Positions 47,101 through 59,700 of a stretch of DNA of 64,000 bases are shown in pieces. The notes beneath the pieces are model-generated. The model was given only the letters and a program-made list of their open reading frames with translations. It did not search any database and had not been told where the DNA came from. The stretch is from Coffea arabica (taxonomy: Eukaryota > Streptophyta > Magnoliopsida > Gentianales > Rubiaceae), in contig NC_092323.1 of assembly GCF_036785885.1 (NCBI RefSeq), forward strand, positions 9,494,501-9,558,500, written 5' to 3'. Position 1 is the first letter of the stretch. Each line of letters starts with the position of its first letter. The translations under genes and the position numbers were made by a program.

Positions 47101-49964
47101 CTGAATGATTTGGCTTCTGTTGCAGACTCATCAGCTACCATTGAACTATGATTTCCATAAGTACATGATTAGAAGTATGGAAGAAGAATTCCGAGATATT
47201 GTTGGCATCAGGTACAGCTTTTGTGCTTTAAGCTTCTTACATTTCCAGACCTGGCTTCTAACCTCATGCTGATAAATTGCGACTTATCTTTTGCATCACT
47301 TACCATTTTGGTCCAGAAAAGGTTATGCAGTAGTTCTGACAACATAGTTACATATTTCTTTGTGGTAGTGATCGGTTGATGCTCTTGCTGCTAAAATTTT
47401 CCTGGTCACTGGAGAAGATCTCTTTCTTGTTTAGATAAAGATCAGTTGAAAGTTGAAATGTGATGGCTACCTAACAGAAAAGTTTCATTAACTAAAAACT
47501 GTTCAATTAGATAATAGTACAAAGAAGTGAAAGATTTTCATCATTTTTAGACTTTTCAGTGCAGCATTAAAACGCTAACCTAATCTACTGTTAGAACAGG
47601 ATAAAATGATTACTTGACTGGGCCTTATTTTTTTTGTTCATTCGAGTGTTTTTGGTAGCAAAATTCTTGTGTTTCATTTCTGCTCCCCCACCCCAAAAAA
47701 AAATTTGCATAAATATGACCTCTGAAGGATAGATGTCTGACAAATATTTTTTTCTTTTTCCAGCGTTCCACTCTGGATTTTCACCATATCATGCGTTATT
47801 CTAGGCTTTCACGGTAATTTTCCCATGCTGGATCTCCTTTGACAGGTAAAGGGATCAAATCTTAGTATCTATTAGTGGTCTGATGCCAGGCATCACTGTT
47901 GTAGGTAAGTTAGATAAAATTGGACATATATAGGGCCAATCAATCTATGGCGCATGGAGCCATACTTGAGTAAATACAGAATCAGTTTATATTCTTCTAA
48001 TCCGGAAGGAACATGGTAAACTACTGCTTGACAGAAATTACTTAGAGACATCCATGATCCATTGATTGATAAGTCCTGAAAAATGTGCTGAAATCATGGT
48101 TATTGACATCACTAAACAGTTTAAGCCACAAATTATTGCAGTGTTAGTTATTGAAATGACAATGGTAATGAAGTTGATCTCATCGTTCAACAACAGCAAT
48201 AAGGGCAGACCCACTTATAACTGTTATTGAGTTCTTTCTAGTATGAACTATTATAGACAAATTCAGAGCATGAATTTTAGCATATATTTTTTTCCAGGGA
48301 CTGATATTTACTTCTGGATTTCCTTCTTGCCGGCCATTGTGAGTGTCCAACTCTCTATTTCTGTGCTTTTGCGATGAGAGTGGCAAAGCTTTTTTAAGTT
48401 CTTTAATCTGTTTTATTTGTTGTCACTGGAAGTTGATCCTCCTTATTGGCACCAAATTGCATCGCGTAGTGGTAAAGCTCGCTGTGGAGATCACAGAAAC
48501 AATTCCACAAGCAGGATTTCATCAGTTTAACCTCAGAGATGAGCTATTCTGGTTTGGGAAGCCTAGGCTTCTGCTCCGATCAATTCAATTTATAACATTC
48601 CAGGTGATTGTGACATTCACAATGTTTATTGCTTCTTAATTTAGTAATTGATGAGCTATAGACACTAAGCCATAAATTAAAAAGTTTGAAGTTGCATAAG
48701 TCTTCTAAAAAGTTTGAAGTAGCACAAGTCTTTTGTTATTATCTGCTTAAAATTTGAATCTTGGTGGTGGTGTAATTTGCAGAATGCATTTGAGATGGCG
48801 ACATACCTCTGGTCACTAGTAAGATCTTGCTTACCCTGATGCCTATTGCAAAGAAGATAGATCAACTCAAATCTAATATAAGCAAAATGACACGGGCTAA
48901 AATAAGACCTCAGATGATACTCCCGAGATAACTGTAGGGGGGTTCTTCACTATTCTATCTTTCTTTTTGTCATTAAAGGCAATAAAGCAGCTCATAAGAA
49001 GCTTTTCCTGCTTTCTGCTCCTAAATTGGAGGATGGAAAATCTTTCAATTTAGCATTTATATTGTTAAATTGCATTCGATGAGTTAGCATCTAAGATGTC
49101 ATACATCGTCTAAAATGAGAAATTCATCAGCAACTGTTTTATGTACTGATTGATTATCTGGAATCTTGACATGGTTTCTTAAGTAGTCTGAACATTAATT
49201 TCTTCCTGCAAAAGCTCAAGATACATGATACATGCAATAACCTGGTCTTATTGTTTAATACTTATTACAGTGGGAAATTAAGGGAGCATCATGTTTCACT
49301 GAAAACCATAGTTTTCTTGTGATCCGCTTGGCATTCGGGTAAATAGTCATTTCTTACCTTCTTTTTAAATGATGGAACACATATTCAATGCATGGGATGA
49401 TAAACGCTCAAGCTATATTAACATGACATGATATACTGGTTTTGCAGGCTGGTCTCTCAGTTTTGGTGTAGCTTCATCACTTTCCCACTCTATGTTATTA
49501 TCGCTCAGGTATTTTCTGTTCATTCTTTCACCACCATCAATTATTTCTTGTTCAATCTCATTTGACATTTACGTGCAATTTTACTGCAGATGGGCTCCAA
49601 GTATAAGAAATCAATAGTTTCTGAAAATGTGAGGAGATCACTTCACGGATGGAGAAACAAGGCAAGGACACAGCAAGAAAACCCATTTTTTCCCCTGGTA
49701 ACTACAGCATCAACCATGTCCTTGGATTCGATGGCGGAGGACAGCGGAGATGATCCCTCAAGCAGCTCAGGTGGTGGCTTTCAAAGAATCGAAGATTCCA
49801 CTAGCTCAGATGATCTTGGTCGTCCCTCCACAGAACAAACTCAAAAACCGAATAATGACATTTCACCTTCCGATGAGAAACATCATACTTGTGGTTCGCA
49901 ATCTGGTAAACGTGCAGAAATTTGTGACTGTGAAAGACATGAATCAGATGATGTAGGAAGATAG
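44182..49964 (+). CDS. MLO-family seven-transmembrane protein (MLO4/11/14-like), 15 exons
   Basis: Plant-specific membrane protein with seven helices and a calmodulin-binding C-terminal tail; family members act in mildew susceptibility, root thigmotropism and pollen-tube reception, and some are calcium channels. Exons: 44182-44301, 44428-44485, 44579-44796, 45653-45769, 45868-45928, 46062-46153, 46599-46673, 47126-47211, 47764-47813, 48298-48338, 48433-48603, 48783-48818, 49271-49338, 49448-49508 and 49590-49964. They sum to 1629 nt (542 aa), all in frame. Landmarks: [166 protein letters not shown]. The tail has a basic amphipathic CaM-binding segment ([16 protein letters not shown]) and a Ser/Asp-rich end. 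The similarity is best to the MLO4/11/14 clade as recalled, with a shorter tail. Confidence 0.94.
48679..48737 (+). repeat. Short (~35 bp) tandem duplication in an MLO intron
   Basis: AAAAAGTTTGAAGTTGCATAAGTCTT is followed at once by AAAAAGTTTGAAGTAGCACAAGTCTT (two near-identical units) in the intron between exons 11 and 12. Confidence 0.8.
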
Positions 49965-51133
49965 TTCATCTCTTCTTTAATAAAATCACAACGGGATAAG
50001 TGGTCAAGTGACAGGCTAAAGAGAGTCAGTGAGTGTTCGAGGCAGCAGAATATAGCCTTCAATGCAGTCGAATATGTATTGCCTGCGGTATTGATTATAG
50101 CTGCTTCTACACTACAAGGGGCTTCTTTGTGTACTTTAAATGTGTCAAACAAGTGAAACAACAGCATGTAGGCAGCATTTTGAAATTAAATTGACTTAGC
50201 TGTGTTCTTGCTGCAATTCTCCTCGTACAAGCAGAGTAGACCATAACATCAAATCTGAATGTCGAGAAAGGTAAACACCTTCGAATGCCTGGCACAAGTC
50301 TTATAACTTTCTGGAGAGACCAAATGAAATTGAACAAGTCGCATTATGCAGCGGGTGATAATTTCAATTATAGAGCATGCCCGAGTCTTGGTTCAATTAA
50401 ATGGATTAGTTAATTCATTGTGTCATCAAGATAAATTTTCTTGTTATTTCACGTGGTTAAACCACAATCTAACTCATGAAATTTTAATTTAATGGTCAAA
50501 GTTATAAGTTTCACGATCTTAAGGTTTTGAACGTGATTCTCAGAACTTATAAATTTGTTCTTGTATCAGCATTCTCCCTCCCAATTGGATCAATTGTAAT
50601 TTGAATTAATGGTAACTTAAGAAGACTAACTTACTTGCAGGCTGAATGAAATAATATGAATTTTAATTTGTTGCAATGTGGAGAAATTTTTTACTTAAAC
50701 TTTTTTTTTTTTTGTGATTTCCTGTTATGGAAAGGATTACAATTACGGATACCCTCAAAAGCAAAAAAAGAGGGGAAAAAAAATAATAATGGCAATATAG
50801 TAAATCACAACGATGGACTCGAAACGACAACGTACCAGCGTTAAAGTCTTTTACTTAAGGAGGACAGATGTAAAATTCCAAGAAAACCTTTTCCTTACTC
50901 CACGAGGACAACGCCTTCCCCGTTAAAATTCCTCAAAGCCTTTAATTAAAAGGAAAAGGAAAAGGAAAAGGAAAAGAAAAAGAAAAAGAAAAATTTGGCA
51001 GTGTTCCTTCCAGCTCCATTAGTATTAATTTTGGCAGTAGCCCTTCCGGCAAGCAAACCCCCCGACACAGAGAAAAAAACACCGATCAGATTCTTTCTTC
51101 AACCCACTCCATCTTCATCTTCAATCGACAACC
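49965..51133. other. Intergenic between MLO and RPN10 genes
   Basis: 3' UTR of the MLO gene and promoter and 5' UTR of RPN10. No gene. A (GGAAAA)n/(AGAAAA)n repeat lies just upstream of RPN10. Confidence 0.5.
50950..50993 (+). repeat. (GGAAAA)n/(GAAAAA)n polypurine repeat in the RPN10 promoter
   Basis: About four GGAAAA units then about four GAAAAA units, pure purine on the plus strand, 140-180 bp upstream of the ATG. GA-rich tracts near plant start sites can be regulatory (GAGA-type), but no function is shown here. Confidence 0.85.
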
Positions 51134-54100
51134 ATGGTGCTCGAGGTCTAACCCTTAACTTTCTCTTTCTTTTTTTTTTAATCTTTTTTCAAGCCATAGG
51201 TTACTTGCTCACTTAGGGTTTTATTTTATTTATTTATTTTTTATGTAATAGGCAACAATGATCTGCATCGACAACTCCGAATGGATGCGAAACGGAGATT
51301 ATTCTCCCTCCCGGTTTCAGGCCCAAGCTGACGCCGTTAATCTCATCTGTGGTGCTAAAACCCAGGTATTTTTTTAACTGTTCTTCGGACTGTTTCTATT
51401 TAATTCAATTTAGCAAAGTTTAGGGTTATATATTTTGGGATTGCAAGAATTTTGTATTGAACAAAAATTCTGACTTTTTTAGTGCTAGTTTTGGTTTAAT
51501 TCTAGGGTTCTGTGTGATTGGGGTTATTTTTGTAGTCTAATCCAGAGAATACAGTGGGGGTGCTGACAATGGCGGGCAAAGGGGTTCGAGTATTGGTGAC
51601 TCCAACCAGCGATCTCGGAAAGATCTTAGCTTGCATGCACGGTTTGCTTCTTCACCCTCGTGTATATTTTTGTTTATGAAAAGTGTCTCGTTATGATGCC
51701 ATCGCCAAATTTAGCTGCAGTAGTTCGTTGGAACTTGTGTACTCAAAAGAGTTTTATCGCCTGCTTACTCAAATTTGGTGAACTATCTCTAGTTTTCAAA
51801 TTGGAAGAGTGAAAACCAGATATTATCTGGGGGCTACTTTCAGGTGGTCTGAAGAGGATTTGTGGATTCTAACTATTGGGGAATCGTTAGATGGTTTCTC
51901 AGAACTTATTGAGAATATAAATTACCTGAGTGGGATCAGTGAATGCAGTGTGTGTGATAACTCATAATGATACGTGGTCAGATTTTTCTCTCTTTCGTTT
52001 CACTTTTTCTGATGAATTTTTGCATTTTTAATCAATTTAGGTCTAGAAATAGGTGGTGAAATGAACTTGGCAGCAGGTATCCAAGTAGCACAGTTGGCTC
52101 TGAAGCATCGACAGAACAAGAAACAGCAACAAAGGATTATTGTATTTGCTGGAAGGTGGACTATCTCTGCCCTTCTTTTTTTAGTTGAAGTTGTTTCTTA
52201 GCTGATAACCCATTTTTGCCTTGCTTCCAGTCCTGTTAAGTTTGATAAGAAGGTACTAGAGATGATTGGGAGGAAATTGAAAAAGAATAGTGTTGCTCTT
52301 GATGTTGTTAACTTTGGTGAAGAAGATGAGGCTAAGACAGAGAAGCTCGAAGCTCTTGTTGCTGCAGTCAACAACAATGACAGCAGTCATATTGTTCATG
52401 TTCCTCCTGGTCCTAGTGCTCTTTCTGATGTGCTCATAAGGTCTGTTGTGCAACCACTATCTTATCACTTCTGGCTTATTTTAGATTTGTGTTGCTTCAA
52501 TTGTATTTCCTTTTCTCCTTCTTCACAGTACTCCGATCTTTACTGGTGATGGAGAGGGTGGAAGTGGATTTGCGGCTGCAGCAGCTGCAGCTGCAGCTGG
52601 TGGAGCTGGCTTTGAATTTGGAGTTGATCCTAACCTGGATCCTGAACTTGCTCTTGCTCTCCGAGTTTCAATGGAAGAGGAGAGGGCAAGGCAAGAAGCA
52701 GCTGCAAAGAAGGCTGCAGAAGAAGCAGCAAAACAAGAAAAAGGAGAACAATCCACATCCCAAGATGTTAATATGACTGACACAGCTAAAGCTGGAACCT
52801 CTGAATCTGAAAATAAGGCAACTGATCTTACGGTAATCTATGCCTTTTGTGTTCAAACTGTTGAGTTTGTTGATAATTTAGTATAACTTGTGAGTCTAGG
52901 ATAACTTTGATGTTGCTCCTATTTTAATGTCAGGCAAGCGTAGGCTATGCCAGCATAGAATTCTTTGAAGAATTGCACTTTCATTTAGACTATTATGGAT
53001 TTACCTTCCTTTGGCATTGCTATGGGTTGTTGTGCAGCTCTAACTAATGTTTCAACACCAATAGTATATGAGAGAGAGGATTGCAGATTGTGGATATTTT
53101 ATTTGTCTGAATTATTGAACCTATAGGATCTTTTTGATGGGGTGATTTTATTTTGCTCACCCTTCTTTTGATGTTAAAGTCCTAGTCCTCATTTTGAAGT
53201 GTAGAAAATTTGCACATCCCTGGCTTGAGCTGTACTATTCAATTTCTTCATTAGACAGCCAATATAAATTAGCAAATTTGCACACCCCTGCCTTGATCTG
53301 AACTATTCAATTTCTTTATTAGACAGCCAATAGTAGCATGTCAAAAGAACTTGTCGCCTTCAGTAAATGCTAGAAGCATTCTAATTGTCCACAGCGATCA
53401 GCCTATTAAACCCTTTTGGACTCTATCAAATAAGCAAATCATCTATCTCTTGCTGTTTCAAAGTTAAGAGTATCCACATTGCTTCAGTTTCTTGATGTGC
53501 TGCGGTTAACTTGGTTCTTAACAATGAGATTGAGGATCCGGGAAAGAACATTGGTTTTGGAAATAGGTTTGGGAGGGATTTTATTAGAAAATAGATTTTT
53601 CTTTGGATGATGCCAATTGTTTTTTAGATAGATGTTAGTGCAGCTAACAGTTTAAGTTGCACTCAAATTGCTTGCAGGATGATGAGAATGCCTTGTTGCA
53701 GCAGGCACTTGCGATGTCTATGGATGATTCCTCCTCTAATATTGCTACACGGGACACTGACATGCCAGAAGCAGCTGGTGATGATCAAGATTTGGCTCTT
53801 GGTGAGAGCTTATGTTCACAAACTAAACTTCATTTACTTTCATGAGCTCATTACATGCTGGACTACAGAATTACGTGATGTGTTTATTGGTCTGAGTAAA
53901 CAAATAAGAAACGTGGCTTGTTGTTTTTTTATTTTTCTGTTGCTTTGTTATGAGACAAGGCGATTCTTTTAAGATAGAAAGGCCAATTTGAAAGAGAGAA
54001 TCTATTACAATTTATGAACACCTTGATTTTTTGCCTCCACTCTCGCACTCTGAAGCTTTCAGTTCTGCAAATTTGGAGCACAGAATAAATTGATTATTTA

Positions 54101-54713
54101 TGTTCTCTGTTGTATGTTTTCTAATGTGGGATGTGTTCCTTGCAGCCCTTCAGTTGTCTGTGCAGGACAGCATGAAAGATGAGTCATCACCAGCAGATAT
54201 GAGCAAGCTACTGGCTGACCAGTCATTTGTGTCATCCATCCTAGCTTCAGTAAGTCTAAGATGTCATCCATCAAAGCAGAATCAGCATATTACAGTGCTT
54301 GTCTGATAGAAACTATGAAACAGAAAAATTCCATTATTTTCTTATTGTTGTCTCTTGGTTTCTTTTCTGCAACAGCTTCCTGGAGTTGATCCAAATGATC
54401 CATCAGTGAAAGATTTGCTTGCGTCCATGCAAAATCAGTCTGAGGTTAGTTTATCATCTCTTTTGTAGATTAGGGAAATGTAATGGAGGAATGTCTGATC
54501 ATAGTTCAGTAAATACACTGATTAAGTCTTACATGCCCTTGTTTTCCATTTGTTTACATCCCATCTAGGTTGACTTGTGCCCTTTTATCTGCCATTATTA
54601 TGTTTGATGATAGTATTACATGTCCGTCCATTGCTTTCTGTTTGACTGCTGTTTACTTGTTCCAGCACAAAAAGGATGAAGACAAGGAACCAAAAGAGGA
54701 GGATAAGAAATAA
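51134..54713 (+). CDS. RPN10: 26S proteasome non-ATPase regulatory subunit 4 (RPN10), 10 exons
   Basis: Ubiquitin receptor of the 26S proteasome lid/base junction, which binds polyubiquitinated substrates. Exons: 51134-51145, 51252-51365, 51536-51641, 52041-52155, 52231-52440, 52529-52832, 53678-53801, 54146-54249, 54376-54444 and 54666-54713. They sum to 1206 nt (401 aa) in frame, the usual plant length. The N-terminal VWA domain ([67 protein letters not shown]) spans about residues 1-190. Three ubiquitin-interacting motifs follow: [31 protein letters not shown] and [15 protein letters not shown]. The C terminus is acidic and Lys-rich ([15 protein letters not shown]). Exon 1 codes only MVLE (12 nt) and is joined in frame to ATMICID, so annotation tools may miss it. 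A run of alanine codons follows [11 protein letters not shown]. Confidence 0.97.
53206..53340 (+). repeat. 68-bp imperfect tandem duplication in an RPN10 intron
   Basis: Two copies start AAATTTGCACATCCCTGGCT at 53206 and AAATTTGCACACCCCTGCCT at 53274 and both contain ACTATTCAATTTCTT followed by ATTAGACAGCCAATA. They lie in the intron between exons 6 and 7. Confidence 0.85.
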
Positions 54714-56779
54714 TGATGCAAAAATTTGCTAATCACTATCTAGTTTCTCTTGTAAGTTACCAGTTCTTCTCTCTGGAGAGCCTCATGGAGTGTTCGTTCA
54801 TCTTGCTGTAATTATCTTTTTGATTAACCCATAAATCATCACTTGCAGAAGAATCCGTCCTTCAGGGGGTCTCAAACATTGCATGTGGTCAAAAATGATT
54901 TCAAGAATAGTGAAGATATTCCGTTATTTGTTGGACAGAAATGTAGAAAGGATGATGATCTTGTATGCATGAGGAATTGGCTGTTATCTCTAGACTGATC
55001 TAGCTCATCGACTTTTAACATTTTCTTCTTTTGGTTCCCTGGTCTTTCAGAACATTTTTCAGTTAAATTATTGGTGTAGCTTCTGAATGAATATGTTTTC
55101 TCGCGCTATATTTTCCAGCTTTTTGCTGGATTATTACTCCAACAAGTGGATGCATCTCCGAGACTCTATGTTAAGCTGAAAGTTCACATACTTTCCCAAT
55201 GTTGGCGTCGAATGCACTAAATGACGCCTGTAATTTGCTATTTAAAATCTCTCTCACGTATACAACGCCCTGTCGTCGAGGATGATTACATGTCCTTAGT
55301 TTTGTGGTTTACCTGCGCTCTGCCGGCAACCTGTTCCTCGGAGACGTCGAACAAACAATGGCAAGGTATTACTGCGGCCTTGATTTCACCGTCGATATCC
55401 GCCCAAGTAGGTTCTCCCGACCGTGCTGTCGTAACATTACCCCTGAAAATGAATTAAAAATGGCGGTTAAGCTGTCTGACTAACTTTACATGGCATTTTC
55501 ACAATTAACGTGTATGTACTCTCTCAGCCATTCAACAAAGCCTGAGGTGGTTTTCTGTACCAAGGAAGGACTAACTAAATTGATGATGCAAGACGGAAAT
55601 TATGGTCCAATTTGTCATGCTGATGCGATCTATTACTCCTCCTTGTTAGCGACTGAGAACACAAATCTGGGACGGAAATTGAGAAAAGATTTACCGAAGA
55701 AAAGAAGTGATTTTTATTGTTGGGTAAAATTGATCGCCCAATAAGAAAAGGAAGGGAGAAAGGAGAGGGTTATTAATATGGTATGAGAAACGGATTAACT
55801 GAAAATTCATTTCTTCTTCCGTTTACGTCAGCCTCAAACTTCCAAACCATTATGTCATCATCAACATTCAAAGATGACAAATCAGTTAGTGCTGTGCAGC
55901 ACTCCTGATGGAAGCCAAATCAAAGTAGTTAGTGCAAGTGCAGCCAGCATCCATGATGGAAGTTGTATGTTCAGCAGTCTTTGTTTATGCATTTCTAGCA
56001 TTAAATGAAGCTTTTGCGAGTTAGTTAGGTGGAATCCAAGTTGACTGCTTAGTGAAAGAAGTTCTGGCCAAGGAAGCGAGTTAGAGTGGGACTGCGCTGA
56101 TTTGTGTCAAAAAAAAAAAAAGTGCAAGGTAGCCGGCTGATCCCCATGTTGATTGCTTAGTGAAAGAAGTTCCGGCAAAGGTAGTCAGGTTGAGTGGGAC
56201 TGCGCTGATTTTGTCAAAGCAGCCAGCTGTTGACGAAGACTTCCAAGCTGAAACAAAAGTTTGGTGAAAATTTGGAGATTGCATATTCAAAATTAACCCA
56301 ATTTCTTTTCAAAATTAACCCAACAAAAGTTGTTTTAGCAATGCAAATCTTATCCTCTCCATTTGTCTCCATTCAGGAACATTTTCAGCATACGTCACGA
56401 GACTCAGAACGAGCAAATGCCGCCCATCCATGCATGGCGGCAGACTCTTTCCAATGCAAAAAAGTACCCATCACCAAGTCCCCCGCGCACTCAATTTCTT
56501 TTCTTGTCCTACTACTACTAAAAAATCTTCAACTAACTCTCAATTCCATAATTTAATGAATATTCCACCCATATGGCACAGAGCCAGGCATTATTATTGC
56601 ACGGATGCACCTCTTTAGCCGCTTAAGAAAAGTTCAATAATGCCCCCATTTGTCCTTTACTCGTGTCTGTGGCAAGTTTCACCCCGGCCGTCCCGTTACC
56701 TTTCCTAATCATGGACTCTAAGTCCTTAATATATGAACAACCTACCTTCGTCGAGAAAACAAGAAGCGTTTTCTGACGG
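54714..56779. other. Intergenic between RPN10 and the alpha-mannosidase gene
   Basis: Holds the 3' UTR of RPN10 (to about 55.1 kb) and the promoter of the mannosidase. Short ORFs around 55.2-55.7 kb show no recognisable domain and are not called. A tandem duplication at 56041-56218 is listed separately. TTAATATATGAA near 56727 may serve as a TATA-type element about 50 bp from the ATG. Confidence 0.45.
56041..56218 (+). repeat. ~108-bp imperfect tandem duplication
   Basis: TTGACTGCTTAGTGAAAGAA at 56041 and TTGATTGCTTAGTGAAAGAA at 56149 start two copies. Each continues through AAGAAGTTC(T/C)GGC and GAGTGGGACTGCGCTGATTT to a TCAAA end. The first copy has an A-run before the second begins. Confidence 0.85.
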
Positions 56780-59700
56780 ATGGAAATGGGAAACTTAGCT
56801 GCATCAGTGTCGACCTTGCTATGTCTGGCGTCCCTTCTTTATTTACATGGAAGAGTTGGTGGTAGTGGATATATCAAGTATAATACTGGAGGCGGCATTG
56901 TTGGAGGCAAACTGAATGTGCATTTAGTTCCCCACTCGCATGATGATGTGGGATGGTTGAAGACAGTTGATCAGTACTATGTTGGATCAAACAACAGTAT
57001 TCAGGTACTTGTGTTCTGGATTATGTGTATCAATGATATGCATGATGCAATTAAAGTGGACTGGTTACTTTAGGGATATTTGAGCTCTCTGTTCTGGCAA
57101 TTGGTTATGCAGGGTGCGTGTGTGGAAAATGTACTTGATTCAGTCATTACGTCGTTGGGCCGCGACCCAAACCGGAAATTTGTCTATGTTGAGATGGTAA
57201 GCATCAGACGCGATGATACTAGTCATGTAACTTTTCCGGCTAATCTTGAAATGTTACCGTGTGAGATCTTGAGATTGAATTCCATTGTGATGAATCTTTA
57301 AACTAGTACTTAAATGCGACCTGATTGTTGTACGTATTAAGGAAAAACGGATTTCCAGATGTTTTTAAGAATTTACTAGAATGTGATCTATGTTGGCTTT
57401 TTAAACTTGCAATGGTGAAACTGCTAGAATAGGCTTTCTTCAGTAGATGGTGGGAAACCCAGAGTTCAGAAATTAAGCAACAAGTAAGACGGCTTGTGGA
57501 TTCCGGGCAGTTGGAATTCATGTATGCTTCTTGGTTCTATCCTGGATTTAATTTGCCTCTTCTGTGCAGTTTCAAAAATTATACTTGATTGAATCTCTGG
57601 TGCAGAAATGGCGGCTGGTGCATGCATGATGAAGCAGCCACTCATTACATAGACATGATTGACCAAACAACTCTAGGCCACCAGCTGATAAAGAGCCAAT
57701 TCAATAAAACTCCTCGAGCTGGATGGCAGATCGATCCTTTTGGACACTCTGCAGTGGAGGCTTACCTACTTGGAGCTGAGGTGTATAAAGTCATTGGTTG
57801 TTAACACAATTATGAATGACTTACTTAGCAGTCATAAAAATTTTCTCTATTTTTCATTCTGTCAACACTTTTGTCCTTTTAGCTAGGATTCGATTCTGTT
57901 CACTTCGCACGAATTGATTACCAAGATAGGGCAAAACGCAAAGTTGATAAAGCTCTTGAAGTTATCTGGCATGGATCTAGAACATTTGGTTCCTCGTCTC
58001 AAGTAAGAGGATGTCACATCTAGTATCACTGGTGCTCCTGCTTCTAAATCTTATAGCTAACTCTGCTATCTTGATATCTGGACCCTGCGCAGATTTTTGC
58101 AAATGCCTTTCCAGTTCATTATAGTCCACCAGATGGCTTTCACTTCGAAGTGGATGATGACTTCGTTCCTGTCCAGGTTTTCTTGTTATGCAAAAAATGA
58201 TTTATCTACTTATATGATCTTACGTCCTTTCTTCTTATAAGTTTCAGGGTGATCACCTTTCTGCACTTGCTAAATTGTAGGATAACCCACTACTGTTTGA
58301 CTTCAATGTTGAGCGACGAGTTGCTGATTTTGTAAGTGCTGCAATGGCTCAGGTAAACTCCTCTGGATTTCCTGTCCTGATAGATTCTAAACCTTCCAGA
58401 GCAGTTATGCATGAATCAAGAAGGGTCTTTGCATAACGTGGATGATGCTATAACTTTTCATGTTTCACAGGCAAATGTGACACGTACAAATCATGTTATG
58501 TGGACAATGGGTGATGATTTCCAATATCAGTATGCTGAGTCTTGGTTCAAGCAGATGGATAAATTAATTCACTATGTCAACAAGGTAAAAATTTAATTTT
58601 TTTGAACAAAGTACATCTGTAATGAAAAATATTATTTGTTTCTCCATTTGTTTGGCTGTTAAGGTGAAATCTGTTCAAAGATGTAACTAAGAAACTCCAA
58701 CAAACTACTTGCTCAAAGATGAGAGCCATTGAGCTTTTGGATGTACTTGGTTCAATAGCTTGGTTTCCGGTTTCCCATGGTGCCTGAAAACAAAATCTTT
58801 ACACAAAAGTATCAATGTGATTGGCAAGCTCCCACACGTTTTCTACATGAAGATGCTCATGAAGCAGCTTTTGGCTATTATAGTTGGTTGGGATGCGAAA
58901 CTTAAAATTGTAGGGACCCAGGGATGTCATGCTGATGTTGATTTAATCTCATTGATCTAGTTTCCTAAGAAGCTAAGAGACCATAGCCTTGGCTGCATTA
59001 CTTGTTTGTACTGAAAATATTACTCTTTTAACCATGAAGAACATTTTGCAGGATGGTCGAGTGAATGCATTGTATTCTACCCCATCTATTTATACTGATG
59101 CAAAACATGCAGCGAATGAAACCTGGCCTCTGAAAACTGCTGACTACTTCCCGTATGCACCTCCTGATTCTTTCACTGGCATGTTGTACAATCCAAGTAG
59201 TCTAACTAAGTGATGCAGATTTTTGTCTGTCAATTCTTTGTAGATATGCAGACAGTGCGAATGCTTATTGGACTGGTTACTTTACAAGCCGCCCTGCCTT
59301 TAAAAGATACGTCCGCACGCTGAGTGCATATTATCTGGTAAAAACTTTAGAGTGTAAATATCTTGATAATGAACAATTAAAATAATAGGCAGACTACTCT
59401 CCTGATGCTTCACCTTCTGCATAAAGTTAAATCTACCAAAGGAATAATTCTAGATGTGGAAATCCCAAACTGATTCTTTCTTTATAATCAACAGCATTAA
59501 GTTTAGTTTTACATATCAATTTAAGAAAGAGCGCTTTTTCGGGGTAATTCATAGAGAAGCATGTTAATAAGCTATTATTAAACTACGACAGCATTAAGTG
59601 CTATGCAGCAGATTTAATGGTCCTCATGTTTTCTTTCTATGATTAAGTTGTTTTTACATGTCATTGATGTGAATATGATCTTGCGATGACAGGCAGCTCG

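Noticed and set aside
55221-55744. Two short plus-strand ORFs upstream of the mannosidase
   Set aside because: No recognisable domain, odd composition, and location consistent with non-coding intergenic DNA.
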